Source: Podocnemis expansa | Taxonomy: Eukaryota > Chordata > Testudines > Podocnemididae | Reading direction: 5' to 3' | DNA length: 64,000 bases | NCBI GenBank assembly: GCA_007922195.1 | Contig: ML682005.1 | Location: 33,577,354 to 33,641,353, forward strand | In this document: one piece after another, positions 22,216 through 34,544 of the stretch | Position numbering within the stretch: position 1 is the stretch's first letter | How the letters are laid out: every line of letters begins with the position of its first letter | Made by a program: the position numbers and the translations under genes | The notes under the pieces: model-generated | The model's input: the letters and a program-made list of their open reading frames with translations, nothing else | The model's database searches: none | Told to the model about the DNA's origin: nothing

Positions 22216-25200
22216 TTAGCCATTGAGAGCTTAAGAAATTCAGACTCCTTGCTTTCAGTTCTGGTGCCCAGGTCCACTCTGGCCCAAATAAACTGGGAGC
22301 AGCCATTACAGGGTAAAATCAAGCTTTGCTCCTGTAGCCCTTGGTCTGGAGGGAATATGCTCTGTCTCTCTGTGGAGATCATGTGTGTGCATTCCAGTCA
22401 TCCATAGAGCTCTAAGGGGATGAAGCATCTCTATCGCTTTCTGGGACTGGCACATGTGCAGTCTGGTCAGCACTAGGAGCTGTGAGATGCTCAAGCATAT
22501 TTTCCCAAGCCTTATTCTCAGAAAGGCTGATTATTTCCAGAACTTTCAGTCTGTGGCAAACACCTCGGATATACAGTTTCAGTCCAAACAAAGTTATAAG
22601 CAACTGAAAAGGCTCTTACAATGGCAACTCCCCTTGGAACTCTAGTAATAGGTGACACCATCAGCCTCACCTGTAAATCCGAGGTCTTGATTTACTGTAA
22701 AAGTAGTTGGAGAGAGTGGATGATGTATGCAAGACAAATTTCTTCCAGAATATTTGTTCTAGACTTTTCATTAGATGTAAAAGCACATCTAACTGAGAAA
22801 TATGATTTGTTTTCATATAGTTTATATTTTGTGTAGTAAGTAAACTTTTTGTTGTAAAATATCATGTGTTTGCTTCTTGATTAACCAGTGCCTCACGTAA
22901 ACCAAGCAAAAAACAAAACAACCCCCCCCCCAAAAACTTACTCATTAAACAGCATGCCCTTGTTTCAACACAGCACAAGCCACAGAAAATAGGCTGTCAT
23001 TCAGTCCAGACCTTTCCATTCTTGCAAAGTATTTCTCTGTGTAAAGCTCAAATATTGTGCACATTTCATTTATATAATGTTAAAAAATGAGACATTTTAT
23101 AAATATAGAATGACACAATGGTGTCTCAGAGCATTCAGTCTAAGGCCTTTATACCTCAAACAATTCCATGCTTAACTTCACTCTTGGTGAGTGGTTGCAT
23201 TCATGGCTTTGTAAAATCAGGGACTAAAGTCCCAGTTCAAAAAACCACTCCTAATCAGGGAAAGCAACTAAACACATGCTTGATTTTAAACAAGTATTTC
23301 AGTCCCACTGAAGTCCATTTAAAGTATAAAGTTAAACACATGGTCAAGTTCCTTTCCTATCTAGGGTGGACTTGGGAACATACCTGCTTTCCTGAATCAA
23401 GGTGTAAGGTGCAAAGACACACACAAGTCTGCAGGCCTGAACATAATAGAAAAGGAATGAGTGAAGGAAGTAGGAATGTGAGTATGATGGCAAATTGTAG
23501 GGAATGGGGTGATCAGAAGTGATCAAAGTATCAAATATAAAATTAGAAAAGTATGATGGTTCAGAAGAAATTGGCACAAAGATGCACTGCCTTGCTTTGT
23601 GGTGTTTTATTGAAATAGGCAGATGGATAAAGAGAGGAACCAGTAATTGAAATATTTGTATGGGTTTTATGGCTTTTTTTGAAGCTTACACCATTAGATA
23701 GCTGAACGCTATGTTTCAGATCCTCCCTAGGATGTTAGGAAAAAAGCCAAAAAGCTAGGATGTCCACAAAGCTAATAAAATGGCAGCAAAACAAACAAGA
23801 CTCCAAAGAAAAGCATCTTTAAAGCAATTGGAAATGCTCCTCTTATCACAATATCATAACCTAAATCAAAACACTTTTTTTTTAAGTTGGCTGCCTGCTT
23901 ATCTAAAAGCACATCTTACTGCACATATAGATGAGGAAATGATACATGTAACATTTGTTCTTCCATTTGTCACATTTCTGATAAACCATTAGCAATGCCA
24001 TGGCTTTTACTACAGGTTCTCCTCACGTGGCAACAATGCAGTCCCCTTATGGCGGTGTTTATTTTAAAAGCCCTGACTTTATTGAAAATCATCTCTTCTC
24101 TATGAAACAAAACTGTAATTTCTTTAATGATTTACAACTTTTAGCTGCTTAATATTTATGCATTATGCATATTCCAAGAGTGTTAAAATGATGGCAACAT
24201 GTATTTCTATAACAATGTATGCTAATAATTGCACATTTAGCTAAGAGTTTTCTCTCCTTCTATATAATACTCTGTGACTGCTATTGAGAGTTCCTCTGAC
24301 TGGATTTGCACTTCAATATCCTCCCGTACACCCCTGCCCCCATCCCTTCATTGTGTTTATGCTATTAGGGCCCAAACCTCAAACCCTCTCCACTGATTTC
24401 AAAGAGCTTTGCATCCGGAATGTTTTACATCTCTGATGGTTTCAAGGATAGCTGGCTCACTGTTTTTTCACAGGAATAATTTGAAAAATAAAACAGTAAT
24501 CTAAAATAATCAATATGATTTTGCTTGTTTATTTTAGAACTCCATATTATTTTCAAATATTATAAATTATACTTAATATCTGATATCTTGTTAGGATTAT
24601 TGGCATTTGTAATGTTCAAATAATAGCTTATGACTTTCAGTACAACTCTGAAAGCACATTTTCAAAAAATCAAGTTATTTATTTTCCTATTGTAAAGTTG
24701 TTATTGCTATTTTATGTCCTTTTATCTAGTTTTCTCTCTTCACTGAGCTTCTTAGAATGCTGTTTTACTTTCCATGCTCTTTTTTGGTGTAGCATAGTCT
24801 GTCTTATCTGTGATGGATCAACTATACCTGTTCAGCTTGGATCAGATGGCCCTGCTTAATTATTAGAGCCAGCTGGAAAGAATAATGAGATACCATCGGA
24901 GGGTTGTAGGAGCTCAGTTGGGAGACAGACCCTGCAGAAGAAAGGCTGGCTTCTGTGACTGAGTCCTATCACATGGAAGATTCTTAGAGAAAACTTCTGA
25001 GAATTATCATGCTGTAAGTGATGGGGAAAGAACTGAGAGCTGAGCCCAAGAGATGTTGTTATGGTACCTAGACCTACAAATTTACCCTAATTGGGAGTTC
25101 AGTTATGAAAACCAAGTGAAAGTTCACAAAGTATCACAATAATTGTAGGTTACAATGAATGTTGATGGGAAAACTGCAAGGAGATGCAGGCAAAATTAGT

Positions 25201-25317
25201 GCAAACAGAAGAAAGAAATGTGGGAGCAGAAATTAATTAACCAGAATTGGTATATCAGATATTAAGCCTAATTAGTGCACCTAATAATGAGGGGATGGAA
25301 TATTCTATCCATTGGTC
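22216..25317. other. Unannotated AT-rich spacer
   Basis: No gene recognised. Positions 23205-23345 resemble the decayed palindromic repeat noted at 14635 (CACATGCTTGATTTTAAAC, AGTCCCACTGAAGTCC). A C-run lies near 22923-22932. Confidence 0.45.
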
Positions 25318-25325
25318 CCTTAAAG

Positions 25326-25513
25326 TAATGGTTTTCAAACTTATTTTCCTCAGGACCCAGTTAAAAAAAATAATTTATGTCTATGACCCAACAATTACAA
25401 CTTTCAGCAATGCTTTCCAGTCTTTTGGTGGCAACAGCAGCAGCTTCCATGACCCAGTGTCTGAGGGTCTGTGACCCAGTATGGGGTCCCAACCCTAAGT
25501 TTGAAAACTACTG
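25326..25513. mobile_element. Short non-autonomous hAT-like element, same family as 828-1015
   Basis: It starts TAATGGTTTTCAAACTT and ends AAGTTTGAAAACTACTG, each one step from the CAGTGGTTTTCAAACTT terminus. The flanks CCTTAAAG (25318-25325) and CCTTAAGG (25514-25521) agree at 7 of 8. At 188 bp it is the same length as the first copy. Confidence 0.9.
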
Positions 25514-25521
25514 CCTTAAGG

Positions 25522-26051
25522 GATTCTTAAAGAAAGAGACTTTGTGACAATTATTTACTCCCAGAAACCAGCTATACCATTATGGATTCTATCCCCAGCC
25601 TCTCCTGGGCCTTTGTCATCCTGATGCTGAGAAATGTCTTGACTAGACTGTACCACTAAGAGGCACTCAGGTGACACTGTCACCTCTACTGCCTCTGGCT
25701 GAATCCAAAATGTCCTTTGTTCTTGTTTCCCATTTATCCCTTTCCTTTCCCACCTCATTTCTTCTTTCCCATCCCTCTTCTTTTGCTGTCTGTGTGATCA
25801 AAGTCTGGCTTAGCCAGCCAAGAATATATATTTTACCAAACTTTGATAAGCCTGAGACTTAAAGAAGTAGCTTAAAAGCAATGCCCCAGAAAGCCCAGTG
25901 CTAGTACAACTTCATCAAGTCTTTCAGCAACTAATCAGATACTACACTACGCCTGAGTGGTTTTTTGTTTTTGTTTTTGTTTTTTTTTCCAGCAGAGATG
26001 TTGCAAAGGAGAGTTAACATCAGAGATTGAAATTGCTTTTAGTAACTTTGT
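25522..26051. other. Flank of the provirus, no gene seen
   Basis: Non-coding. A TTTTTG repeat at about 25961-25989 lies roughly 65 bp outside the putative LTR edge. Confidence 0.5.
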
Positions 26052-26142
26052 TGACAGAGAAGTTTTCTCAGCAATGGACCAGTATAAAACTCCTCCCCAA
26101 TTAGGCCGTCTCACCTTCGGGCATCTGTCAACCCGTGGGCAC
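26052..26142 (-). mobile_element. Provirus 3' LTR terminal fragment
   Basis: These 91 bp match 40175-40265 in the same orientation at about 90% identity. They start TGACAGAGAAGTTTTCTCA and contain CAGTATAAAACTCCTCCCC. Because the viral genes lie between the two copies on the minus strand, they fit as the outer (U5) ends of the two LTRs. On the minus strand the fragment ends CTGTCA, the usual CA terminus. Homology stops at GGGCAC in both copies. Here the CR1 follows. Confidence 0.65.
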
Positions 26143-26591
26143 CTACTCCTGAATGAGAGAGAGAGAAGCCAAGTGTCTACACAAACTCGCTTGAGCAACC
26201 AGAGGGAGCTTGCGAACAGGGGTCTGCAAACAGGGGAGTTTGCGAGGGAAGGAGTTGGAGCCAGGTATGTGATTTGCTGTCTTTTTCCCTACAGATTATT
26301 TGCTGGCTGTGTGTTTGTGTCTTTTTCCCTACACGTGATTGTGTCTTTTTCCCTACAGGTGATTGCTGTTAGTTGTGGGACTGTGCTTGTGTGATTGGGT
26401 GGGGGCTGTTTGCACCATTGTTCCCTGATCACCTTTAATCACCAGCCTCTAGCAGCCTTGTGACTGGCCTGCCCCTGTGTGACTAGCAAGGGGCAAGGGT
26501 GACCTAGGCAGAGAAGGCCTTAAAAGCCACTGCTTGAGCGACCAGAGGGAGCTTGCGAACAGGGGAGTTTGTGGAGGAGTTTGAGGCCACA
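26143..26591 (+). promoter_or_regulatory. CR1-1 5' untranslated region with internal repeats
   Basis: A block of about 35 bp (GCTTGAGCAACCAGAGGGAG...) occurs at about 26190 and again near 26531. A CTTTTTCCCTACA unit is repeated three times between 26279 and 26360. LINE 5' regions normally hold the internal promoter. No specific site can be named from sequence alone. Confidence 0.55.
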
Positions 26592-27655
26592 ATGGTGAAG
26601 AAGAGCCGCACTGCTGGTGCCAGCGCCCCTTCTGTTTCCTTTGCCTCTGTTTGTAGCCAGACAGACTGTCTGACCATGGATATCTCCACCCAGATCCTGG
26701 TGTGGATTTGCAAGGACTGTGGTCTTCATTTTCTGCCACTGATGATCAGGCTAGGGAAATGAGCCTATGTGATAGGTGCCTTCTGGGGGCATCTCTCCGG
26801 AAACAGGTAGGAGAGTTACAGGAGGAGGTGTCACGACTCAGGGGTATCTATGCCCTGGAAAAGTTCCTTGACAGTGTCCATGATGAGACCTGCAAGGAGG
26901 AGGTCTCTATCCCAGTACCAAGGGCTACTGCCACAGCTCTGGAAATGGATGGGATGCCTATGGCAGAGGAAGGACACTGCCAGCTGGTCACCTCTGGCAG
27001 CAGAAAGTGCTCCACACCTGCTCACATCCCACCATCCAATGTGGTGAGGAACCGTTATGCGGTGCTGGACACAATGAAGGAGGTAGAGGAGATGCCATCC
27101 ACCCCAGAGGCAGGGGAGATCACAGCCACCTCACGTAAGAGGAAACGTAGGGTTGTGGTGATTGGGGACTCCCTCCTGAGAGGAACGGAGGCACCCATCT
27201 GTCACCCTGACAAGGCCTCTAGAGACGTATGCTGCCTGCCAAGAGCTCATATCCGAGACGTTACAGAGGGATTGTCAAAAATTCTCCGCCCCTCAGACTA
27301 CTACCCCATGCTTCTTATCTATATGGGTACCAATGATACTGCGACAAGTGATCCTCAGCAGATCAAAGGTGAGTTCAGGGCTCTGGGAGCAAGGGTGAAG
27401 GAGTTTGGAGCACAGGTGGTGTTCTCCTCAATCCTTCCAGTCAAGGCTAGAGGCCGGAGGAGAGACAGATGCATCCTAGAGGTGAATGCCTGGCTGCGAA
27501 GATGGTGTGATCAGGAGGGATTTGGCTTCCTTGATCATGGAGTCCTGTTTCAGGACAGAGGATTGATAGGCAGAGATGGCCTTCACCTGTCCAGGAAGGG
27601 GAAGAGCATATTTGGGCACAGACTGGCTGACCTAGTGAGGAGGGCTTTAAACTAG
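26592..27655 (+). pseudogene. CR1 ORF1 protein, frameshifted; SGNH-esterase-like domain
   Basis: ATG 26592 opens MVKKSRTAGASAPS, with paired cysteines (CSQTDC, WICKDC) that continue, after a one-base shift near 26730-26745 in a CATTTTCT run, into SLCDRC. Together these look like a zinc-binding N-terminus. The rest runs uninterrupted from about 26745 to TAG 27653. A short leucine/glutamate-rich segment follows the cysteines (LRKQVGELQEEVSRLRG). The C-terminal half matches an SGNH hydrolase: block I GDSL near 27164, block III GTND near 27326, block V DGLH near 27575. CR1 ORF1 proteins are known to carry such an esterase-like domain and to bind nucleic acid. Because of the frameshift, this copy probably no longer makes the full protein. 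Confidence 0.85.
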
Positions 27656-27825
27656 GTTCAACGGGGGAAGGAGACCAAAGCCCACAGGTAAGTAACAATG
27701 TGGGTGATGTGGGGGAAGGGATGGAACTTGGGGGGTACTGCAACTGTAGCACCAGGACTAAAAGAGAAGGTAGTTGGAACATGGGGGGGGTCAAATAATT
27801 GTCTTAAATGTTCCACTGAAGCCCA

Positions 27826-30655
27826 GTGCGTGAGGAGAGTGGGGGAGGAGAACTCCTAGAAAAAATGCAAGGAGGTATATGTAATAGAATTGAAAATCAA
27901 AATGACAAAGTAGGGCAATCAGCCGGGTATCTTAGGTGCCTATACACTAATGCGAGGACTCTGGGAAATAAGCAGGAGGAATTGGTAGTACTAGTGCAGA
28001 CAAGGAACTATGATATCATAGAAATAAAGGAGATGTGGTGGGATAGTCTGCATGACTGGAGCTCTGCCACAGATGTGTATAAACTGTTCAGGAAGGACTG
28101 GCAGGGAAGAAGAGGCAGAAGAGTAGCACTATATGTAAAAGAGCTCTATGACTGCTCAGAGCTCCATTATGGAAGTGGAAGTGTGCCAGTAGAAAGTCTG
28201 TGGGTTACATTGAGAGGGGAAAGCAACAAGGGCGGTGTTGTGGTGGGTGTCTGCTATAGACCACCAGACCAGAAGCAGGAGGTGGATGAGGTGTTCTATG
28301 GACAACTAGCAGAAGCTTCTAGATCACAGGCCCTGGTGCTTATGGGAGACTTCAGTTACCTTGACATTTGCTGGGAGGCCAATACAGCAGTGCATGGGCA
28401 ATCCAGGAAGTTTTTAGAGAATGTTGGGGACAACTTTCTAGTACAAATGCTAGAGGAACCAACTAGGGATCTTGCACCACTCGACCTGCTGCTCACAAAC
28501 AGGGAAGAATTGATCAGGGAGGTAGAGGTAAATGGCAAGCTAGGCAGTAGTGACCATGACATGGTTGAGTTCAGGATCCTGATTAAAGGAAGGAAGGAAA
28601 GAAGCAAAACAAAAACCCTGGACGTCAAAAGAGCAGATTTTGGGTCCCTCAGGGAACTGATGGGCAGGATCCCTTGGGAAGCTAATCTGAAGGGGAAAGG
28701 AGTCCAAGAGAGTTGGTTATATTTTAAAGAAACCCTGCTAAGGGCACAGGAAGTTGCCATTCCAATTAGGAGAAAGAACAAACATGTGAGGCAGCCAGAA
28801 TAGCTTAGCAGAGAACTCTGGTCTGAGCTTAAACCTAAAAAGGAAGCTTACAGGAAGTGGAAGCTTGGACAGATGACCAAGGAAGCATATAAAGATATTG
28901 CTAGGGACTACAGAGATAAGGCCAAAGGACAAATGGAGCTGCGGCTAGCGAGAGATGTAAAGGATAACAAGAAGAGGTTCTACAAGTATGTTAATAACAA
29001 GAAGAGGATCAGGGATGGTGTAGGCCCCTTGCTGAACAGGGCAGGCATCCTTGTGACAGAGGATGAGGAAAAAGCTGAGGTGCTCAATGCGTTTTTTGCT
29101 TCAGTTTTCACAGGCAGGGTCAGCTCCCAGCCCACTACCATTGGTGTGGCAGATGGGAGAGAAGAAGAGAGGCCCTTGGTGACGGAAGGTCAGGTTAGGG
29201 ACTGCTTAAAGAAGCTGGATGTGCACAAGTCCATGGGGCCAGACGAACTGCATCCAAGGGTGCTGGGGGAATTGGCCGATGAGATAGCAGCACTGCTGGC
29301 CGTTATCTTTCAAAACTCATGGAGAATGGGGGAGGTGCCAGAGGATTGGAAAAAAGCAAATGTAGTGCCTATTTTCAAGAAAGGGAAAAAGGAGGATCCG
29401 GGGAATTATAGACCAGTCAGCCTCACCTCAATCCCTGGAAAAATTATGGAGCAGATTCTTAAAGAATCCATCCTCAAACACTTAGAAGAAAATAAAGTGA
29501 TCAGGCACAGTCAGCATGGATTTACCAAGGGTAAATCATGCCTGACCAATCTCATTTCCTTCTATGATCAGATGACTGGTTTTCTGGATGCAGGAAGAAC
29601 CGTTGATGTCATATACCTTGATTTTAGCAAGGCTTTTGATACAGTTTCCCACAGCATTCTCACTGGCAAATTAAGGAAGTATGGGTTGGATAGGTGGACT
29701 ATAAGGTGGATAGAAAACTGGCTAGATCAATGGTTTCAGTGTGTAGGAATCAATGGTTCCATGTCTAGCTGGCAACCAGTCACGAGTGGTGTGCCCCAGG
29801 GGTTGGTCCTGGGGCCGGTTCTGTTCAACATTTTCATCAATGATCTGGATGATGGAATAGACTGCATTCTCAGTAAGTTTGCGGATGACACCAAGCTGGG
29901 GGGACCAGTAGACACGTTGGAGGGCAAGGACAGGATTCAGGGAGACCTAGATAAATTGGAACAGTGGGCCAGTAGAAACCTTATGAGCTTCAATAAGGAC
30001 AAGTGTAAAATCCTGCACGTGGGATGGAAGAACCCCATGCACCGCTACAGGTTGGGAAACATTCAGCTAAGTAGCAGGCGTCTAGAAAAGGACCTGGGGG
30101 TCATGGTGGATGGGAAGCTAGATATGAGTCAGCAGTGTGCTCTTGCTGCCAAAGAGGCCAATGGCATACTGGGCTGCATCAAAAGAAGTATTACCAGCAG
30201 ATCAAGGGATGTCATCATTCCCCTCTATTCTGCACTGGTGAGGCCACATCTAGAATACTGTGTTCAGTTTTGGGCTCCCCACTACAAAAAGGAAAGGGAC
30301 ATGCTAGAGAGAGTTCAGAGGAGGGCAACCAAAATGATTAAAGGGCTGGAGCACAAGCCCTATGAGGATAGACTGAAAGCATTAGGCTTATTTAGTCTGC
30401 AGAAGAGAAGATTGAGGGGGGATTTGATAGCAACCTTCAACTACTTGAAGAGATCCTCTAAGGAAGATGGAGCTCGACTGTTCTCGGTAATGTCTCAAGT
30501 TGCGGTTAGGGAGGTCGAGGCTGGATGTAAGAAAAACTTTTTTTACTAGGCGAGTGGTGAAGCCTTGGAATGAGCTGCCAAGGCAGGTGGCGGAGTCTCC
30601 ATCTTTGGAGGTGTTTAAGGCCCGGCTGGACAAAACCATGACTGGGATTGTTTAG
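27826..30655 (+). pseudogene. CR1 ORF2: endonuclease plus reverse transcriptase, broken
   Basis: The N-terminal apurinic-like endonuclease shows a TNAR block near 27950, EMWWDS near 28028, GDF at 28345-28353 (followed by S where CR1-2 has N), and SDH at 28549-28557. The reverse transcriptase shows [34 protein letters not shown] and FADD at 29878-29889. There are two clear lesions. TAG at 28801-28803 replaces the tryptophan codon present in CR1-2. A deletion of about 26 bp near 30489 shifts the frame before the natural end (DKTMTGIV, stop 30653). A three-residue in-frame gap after the 28801 stop also differs from CR1-2. The protein would nick target DNA and prime reverse transcription of CR1 RNA. 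This copy is inactive. Confidence 0.92.
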
Positions 30656-30739
30656 TGGGAGTGGTCCTGTCTCTGGCAGGGGGTTGGACTAGATGACCTA
30701 TGAGGTCCCTTCCAACCCTATGTTTCTATGATTCTATGA

Positions 30740-32119
30740 ACACATTTTTTAGGGGGAGAAGGTATGGATAAGGGAATGAGGAACAGACCTTATGCAATAC
30801 AATTGATATAACAAGGCATAAAATGGCTTATAAGCAGTGTACAACAGTTTGAAACAAGATTTAAACATAGCAGATATAACATAGACTAATTGCTGACATA
30901 AGACCCAAGCAGACCTAACCCTAAATGGCTTTACTGTCTTATGACCGACTTCACCTGAACCAGATACCAGTTCAAGGTCCCAGGTAGGTATGCCCAATAG
31001 CTCTCCCAGGTGAGTAACGGCCGCAGTACATCACCCCCCCCCACAGCACACGGAGTGGCTGACTTGGAGCCCTTCACCACCCCCAAGGTAAGTGTGTACC
31101 TCAGGTAAGTTCCTTTAGTCAGATGGTGTACCACCTTCTCCACCTCGCTCTCTCCTTAGTCAGAGCCCAATGATGAGACCCCAAGATATTCACGGTTGCC
31201 TTCAGCTGAAGCCGTTCTCCTGTGACACCGAAGCAGTCCCACAATGTCCTGAAGTCTTCTGAAGATGATCCTGTCTCGTGGCAGCTTCTTCTGGGCCTCC
31301 TCTGGCCTGTCCAGTAAAGTCAAGTCCATTCAACCTTAAGCGCAGTTCATATCAGTGACTCCAGTCACCATTCTTCAGGACCCTCTACGAATGATCCTCT
31401 TCAGCCTCCAGGGAAATCTCAGATTGATGCTGGGGATCTGATTCACTGAACTAGAACCTCTGCCTGGCCCAGTTCCTTCTGAGATCCCGTCTCAAAGTCC
31501 AAGTTCTGTCCAAGTAAATCCAGCAGAGTTGGTCAGCAGGCAGCCTCTGAGCCACAAGCAATAAGCTGAGCCCTATGGTCTCCTCACAATGGAGCCCCTA
31601 ATGGCCTGCAGAGCATTCAGTGCAGCCGAGCCCTGTTCCCTCAATGGGCACCCCATAAACAGTCCTGGCATCCACTAATCAGCAAGCCTCTTTTTCGCGC
31701 CTAAAAACTCTGTCCATAGGGTTTAACAGCAAAAGTTTTGGCAGTTGTGCACACGGCACGCCACAGACTGCTTACTTCCCTGCTGGTACCAGGAAGACCA
31801 GGCCCCTGGCTAACTGCCAGCAGCTACTGTCAATCAGGCTGGTTACATAACCCCTTAGATGAACAGGGTAGCTTCTGCAATTCACCATTGTCTGCTGCAT
31901 AGTTTTCGTATCTATAAACAACCACTGCTGGGAACGAACAACCTTAAGTATAAATTTCCCACTATATCATACCTTGATTACAAATGCATTAAAAATACAA
32001 AGCAACCCATTACATACATAAACAGCAAGCCAACACATTACAAGTACAAAATGGTTACCTCATAACAGACATGCAAAGTGGCATATATTCACCAACATTT
32101 AAAATAATTCTCTAAATGT
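30740..32119 (-). mobile_element. Probable body of the provirus 3' LTR (U3/R side)
   Basis: Non-coding sequence between the end of env and the CR1 insertion. If the 91-bp piece at 26052 is the LTR outer end, this is the rest of the same LTR, giving about 1.47 kb once the CR1 is removed. It has no surviving partner at the right end of the provirus, so the assignment is inference. No confident TATA box or polyadenylation signal assigned. Confidence 0.45.
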
Positions 32120-32128
32120 CCCCTTCTT
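32120..32128 (-). promoter_or_regulatory. Candidate polypurine tract
   Basis: On the minus strand this reads AAGAAGGGG, about 100 bp after the env frame and next to the presumed LTR start. The following bases (ACATTT) do not begin with TG, so this is tentative. Confidence 0.3.
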
Positions 32129-32219
32129 GATGCCTCATAATGTCCTAAGGACAGACATGAGTGCATCACACCAAAGACATTTAAAACTTCAGTACACTGT
32201 TTAAGAACTGTATAAAACA

Positions 32220-34492
32220 TTTGTAAAATTCTTTCTTCATATACCCTTTTGTAGTTTACTTAGTTTTACTCTTAACCATAATGTCAACACAATGAAGTAA
32301 CAAATAGCTCCTGTCAGCAACACAGACATATTGTTGAGGGTAACAACCTCCTACCCATTTCCAACCAGTCAGGTTCTTGCAGCTGCACCACTTTTCCAGT
32401 TCCCAGTATCTGATCTGCAGCATGCATTACAGTTAGGAACAGTTGCTGGGATTCTTCTATTAAACTTTGTAGATGAGCGATTAACTCGGGATGACTAGTT
32501 AACTGCTTTAACAGACTAACATTACATCTGAGACAGACAGGTTCTATCTCGTGGATTAACTCAAAATTGTATTCTTTAGAGGTCAAGAGGGATTGAATCG
32601 TTCTATATTTGACCACACAGCCTGACAGCTCCAAGATATTAAAAATACAGATATTCTCACTAGGGTCGTGTGCAATTACGTGCTCCCCATCAGCCAAGTA
32701 TGCTGGGTATTGGCTCCAGATGCATACACACTGTCTTTTTGCCTTAGCTATTGTTTGATTGTTCTTAAAGGAGTTGGCCAGGTAGTAGGTGCAACTTCCC
32801 TCTACCGGGTTTAGACAAGCATCATGGTGGTCTAATAACTGGGAGCCACAAATGTACCCCAGTTTCCCCTCAATATAACATTGTTCCAGGGTTACAACCT
32901 TCCATCCACGGTCTGTGCAGTGCCCCATTTTGGTAGATTTACAGGAGTCATAACAGTAGAGTTTACATATATTCCCAAAGGGACTATTGGGTGGACCTGA
33001 GTACTAGTGGCACTTTCAATGGTTAAGATATACACTACCACTTGATGGTAGTCTCCCAAATAAGAGAAGCTTAATAGGTGTCACTATCTGTGATGAGCAA
33101 TTTCAAATTCAGATGCAGCCTTTTCCTCAATCAGTTTAGCCATTTTGAATGGCATTTTTCCATCTACCCATCTCTTATTATAGATTGACCAGCCACTAGG
33201 AGCCAGGCCTGGGCTTTAATGCAACCCAAAGCCCAAGATGTATGTGTCTGGAATTCATTAAGAGCCTCATATAATACATTCGGATCCTTCTTAACTGCAC
33301 TCCACAATTTTGGAAGCATTGTGATTGCTTTGAACTGGGTATTGGAAAGACCCAACAGTGCCTTGTAGAGAGGGGTTGAAATTTTGGCCAGGCTGGCTTT
33401 AAGGTATGTTAAACGCTGTGTGAGGGCAGCTTGGGACATAGCGTTGTAGATCCTCAGTCCTGCACCAGTGCCTCCCATCAAACTCGTAGAAATGTTTCAT
33501 CACCAGCATTGTGACTTATTTCCCAAGGTTAGCCTGTTCCAAACCCTCCATCTGTGTGCCATAACCCTTTCATATGGTCCACATCTACTATCAAAGTCAG
33601 TTACATCTAGGTGGAGACCCATCCTGACCTTCTTGAGGGCCCAAACAGGATTTACTAAAACCTCTCTGGGATCGAATTCATTAACAATCACAGCTCCCAC
33701 TAGGCTCATGGTCAGTTGACTGATAACCTGAACCTGTTGGTGGACCTTGACTCCAAAATACCCAGTTATCCACCAGGCACCATGATCTTCCCTAGATGGT
33801 GTGAAAGACATTGCCCCCTCATGCCAGGTCCACACTCCTACATCTCTGTCTTCGCAGAATTTGTTGGAATTCCCTGCAGTATGGGGTACACTGACTATTC
33901 TATATACACATGGTATATATTGGATTTTAATAGAGGCAGGTGTCATCAAAATTGCTGTGACTCCATTGATAACAGCACTAGAGCCCATTACAACAGTAAG
34001 GTTAACCTGTTCTCCTGCCTTTACCTTTTCTGACAGCACTGCCTGTGCAAACATACATACCTTCTCTGATCCCACTAAGACTGACTCGCAGTGCATCAAC
34101 AACTCCTCACAGGGACCCCTTGCTAAGTCTCACTCACATTTATGGGGTGGCTTGTGTAGATGAAACTTAATCTCCCCATTACTTCCCTGCCAGGTCATGT
34201 CTGAGCTCTCTTGTGATACACCATAGGACGCCACCTTGTGCTCCCTAAATATCTCCTTCCAGGACAGGAAGCATGTCCAGTTGGAAATGTGGGTGTGAAT
34301 ATCCACCCATCCTTCCTGGAGGCCCTCAGATATTGGAAGCACTTCCCCTTTGTGTGCCCCTTCTTTGGTGTATCCATTAATGGACCGGCACCTAATGTAC
34401 TGGCCATTTTGAATCACCATAGCATATACATTATTACAAATTACAGACAGGATAAACAGTACAGACATTACGGCGATTGAGGGCATGATCAT
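32220..34492 (-). pseudogene. Retroviral env, degraded
   Basis: From the right, the frame opens with a hydrophobic signal-peptide-like segment (MPSIAVMSVLFILSVICNN) at about 34486-34430. One frame continues to about 33164, interrupted by single stops at 34130 and by two adjacent stops just after 33500. A glycine-rich MGGTGAGL segment (about 33460-33480) lies where a fusion peptide could be, followed by an alanine/leucine-rich helical stretch. After a frameshift, a cysteine-rich region follows (about 32928-32340), and a further shift restores a membrane segment (VLLTGAICYFIVLTLW, about 32270-32320) with a short basic tail. Env would mediate receptor binding and membrane fusion. I see no CX6CC motif or obvious furin site. 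Function is lost through the breaks. Confidence 0.78.
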
Positions 34493-34544
34493 GCTGACAG
34501 TTTACCTATGAGAGAAACACATTGTTATTATAGAAGACTTTAAT

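Larger units (their letters stand above)
26143..30739 (+). mobile_element. CR1 LINE, nearly full length (CR1-1)
   Basis: The order is 5' untranslated region, ORF1, ORF2, short 3' region and tail (GAGGTCCCTTCCAACCCTAT, TTCTATGATTCTATGA), which is diagnostic of CR1. Most of its ORF2 is closely similar to the minus-strand copy at 45974-49050. The element lies inside the left LTR region of the retrovirus, so it inserted after the provirus. I see no clear target duplication, as is usual for CR1. The 5' boundary is uncertain by some tens of bases. Confidence 0.9.

Noticed and set aside
26957..27794. Minus-strand frames opposite CR1 ORF1
   Set aside because: Antisense of a recognised coding region, without motifs of their own.
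32314..32928. Cysteine-rich 204-codon frame as a separate secreted host protein
   Set aside because: Position between the fusion-like segment and the membrane segment, on the viral strand, makes it part of Env.
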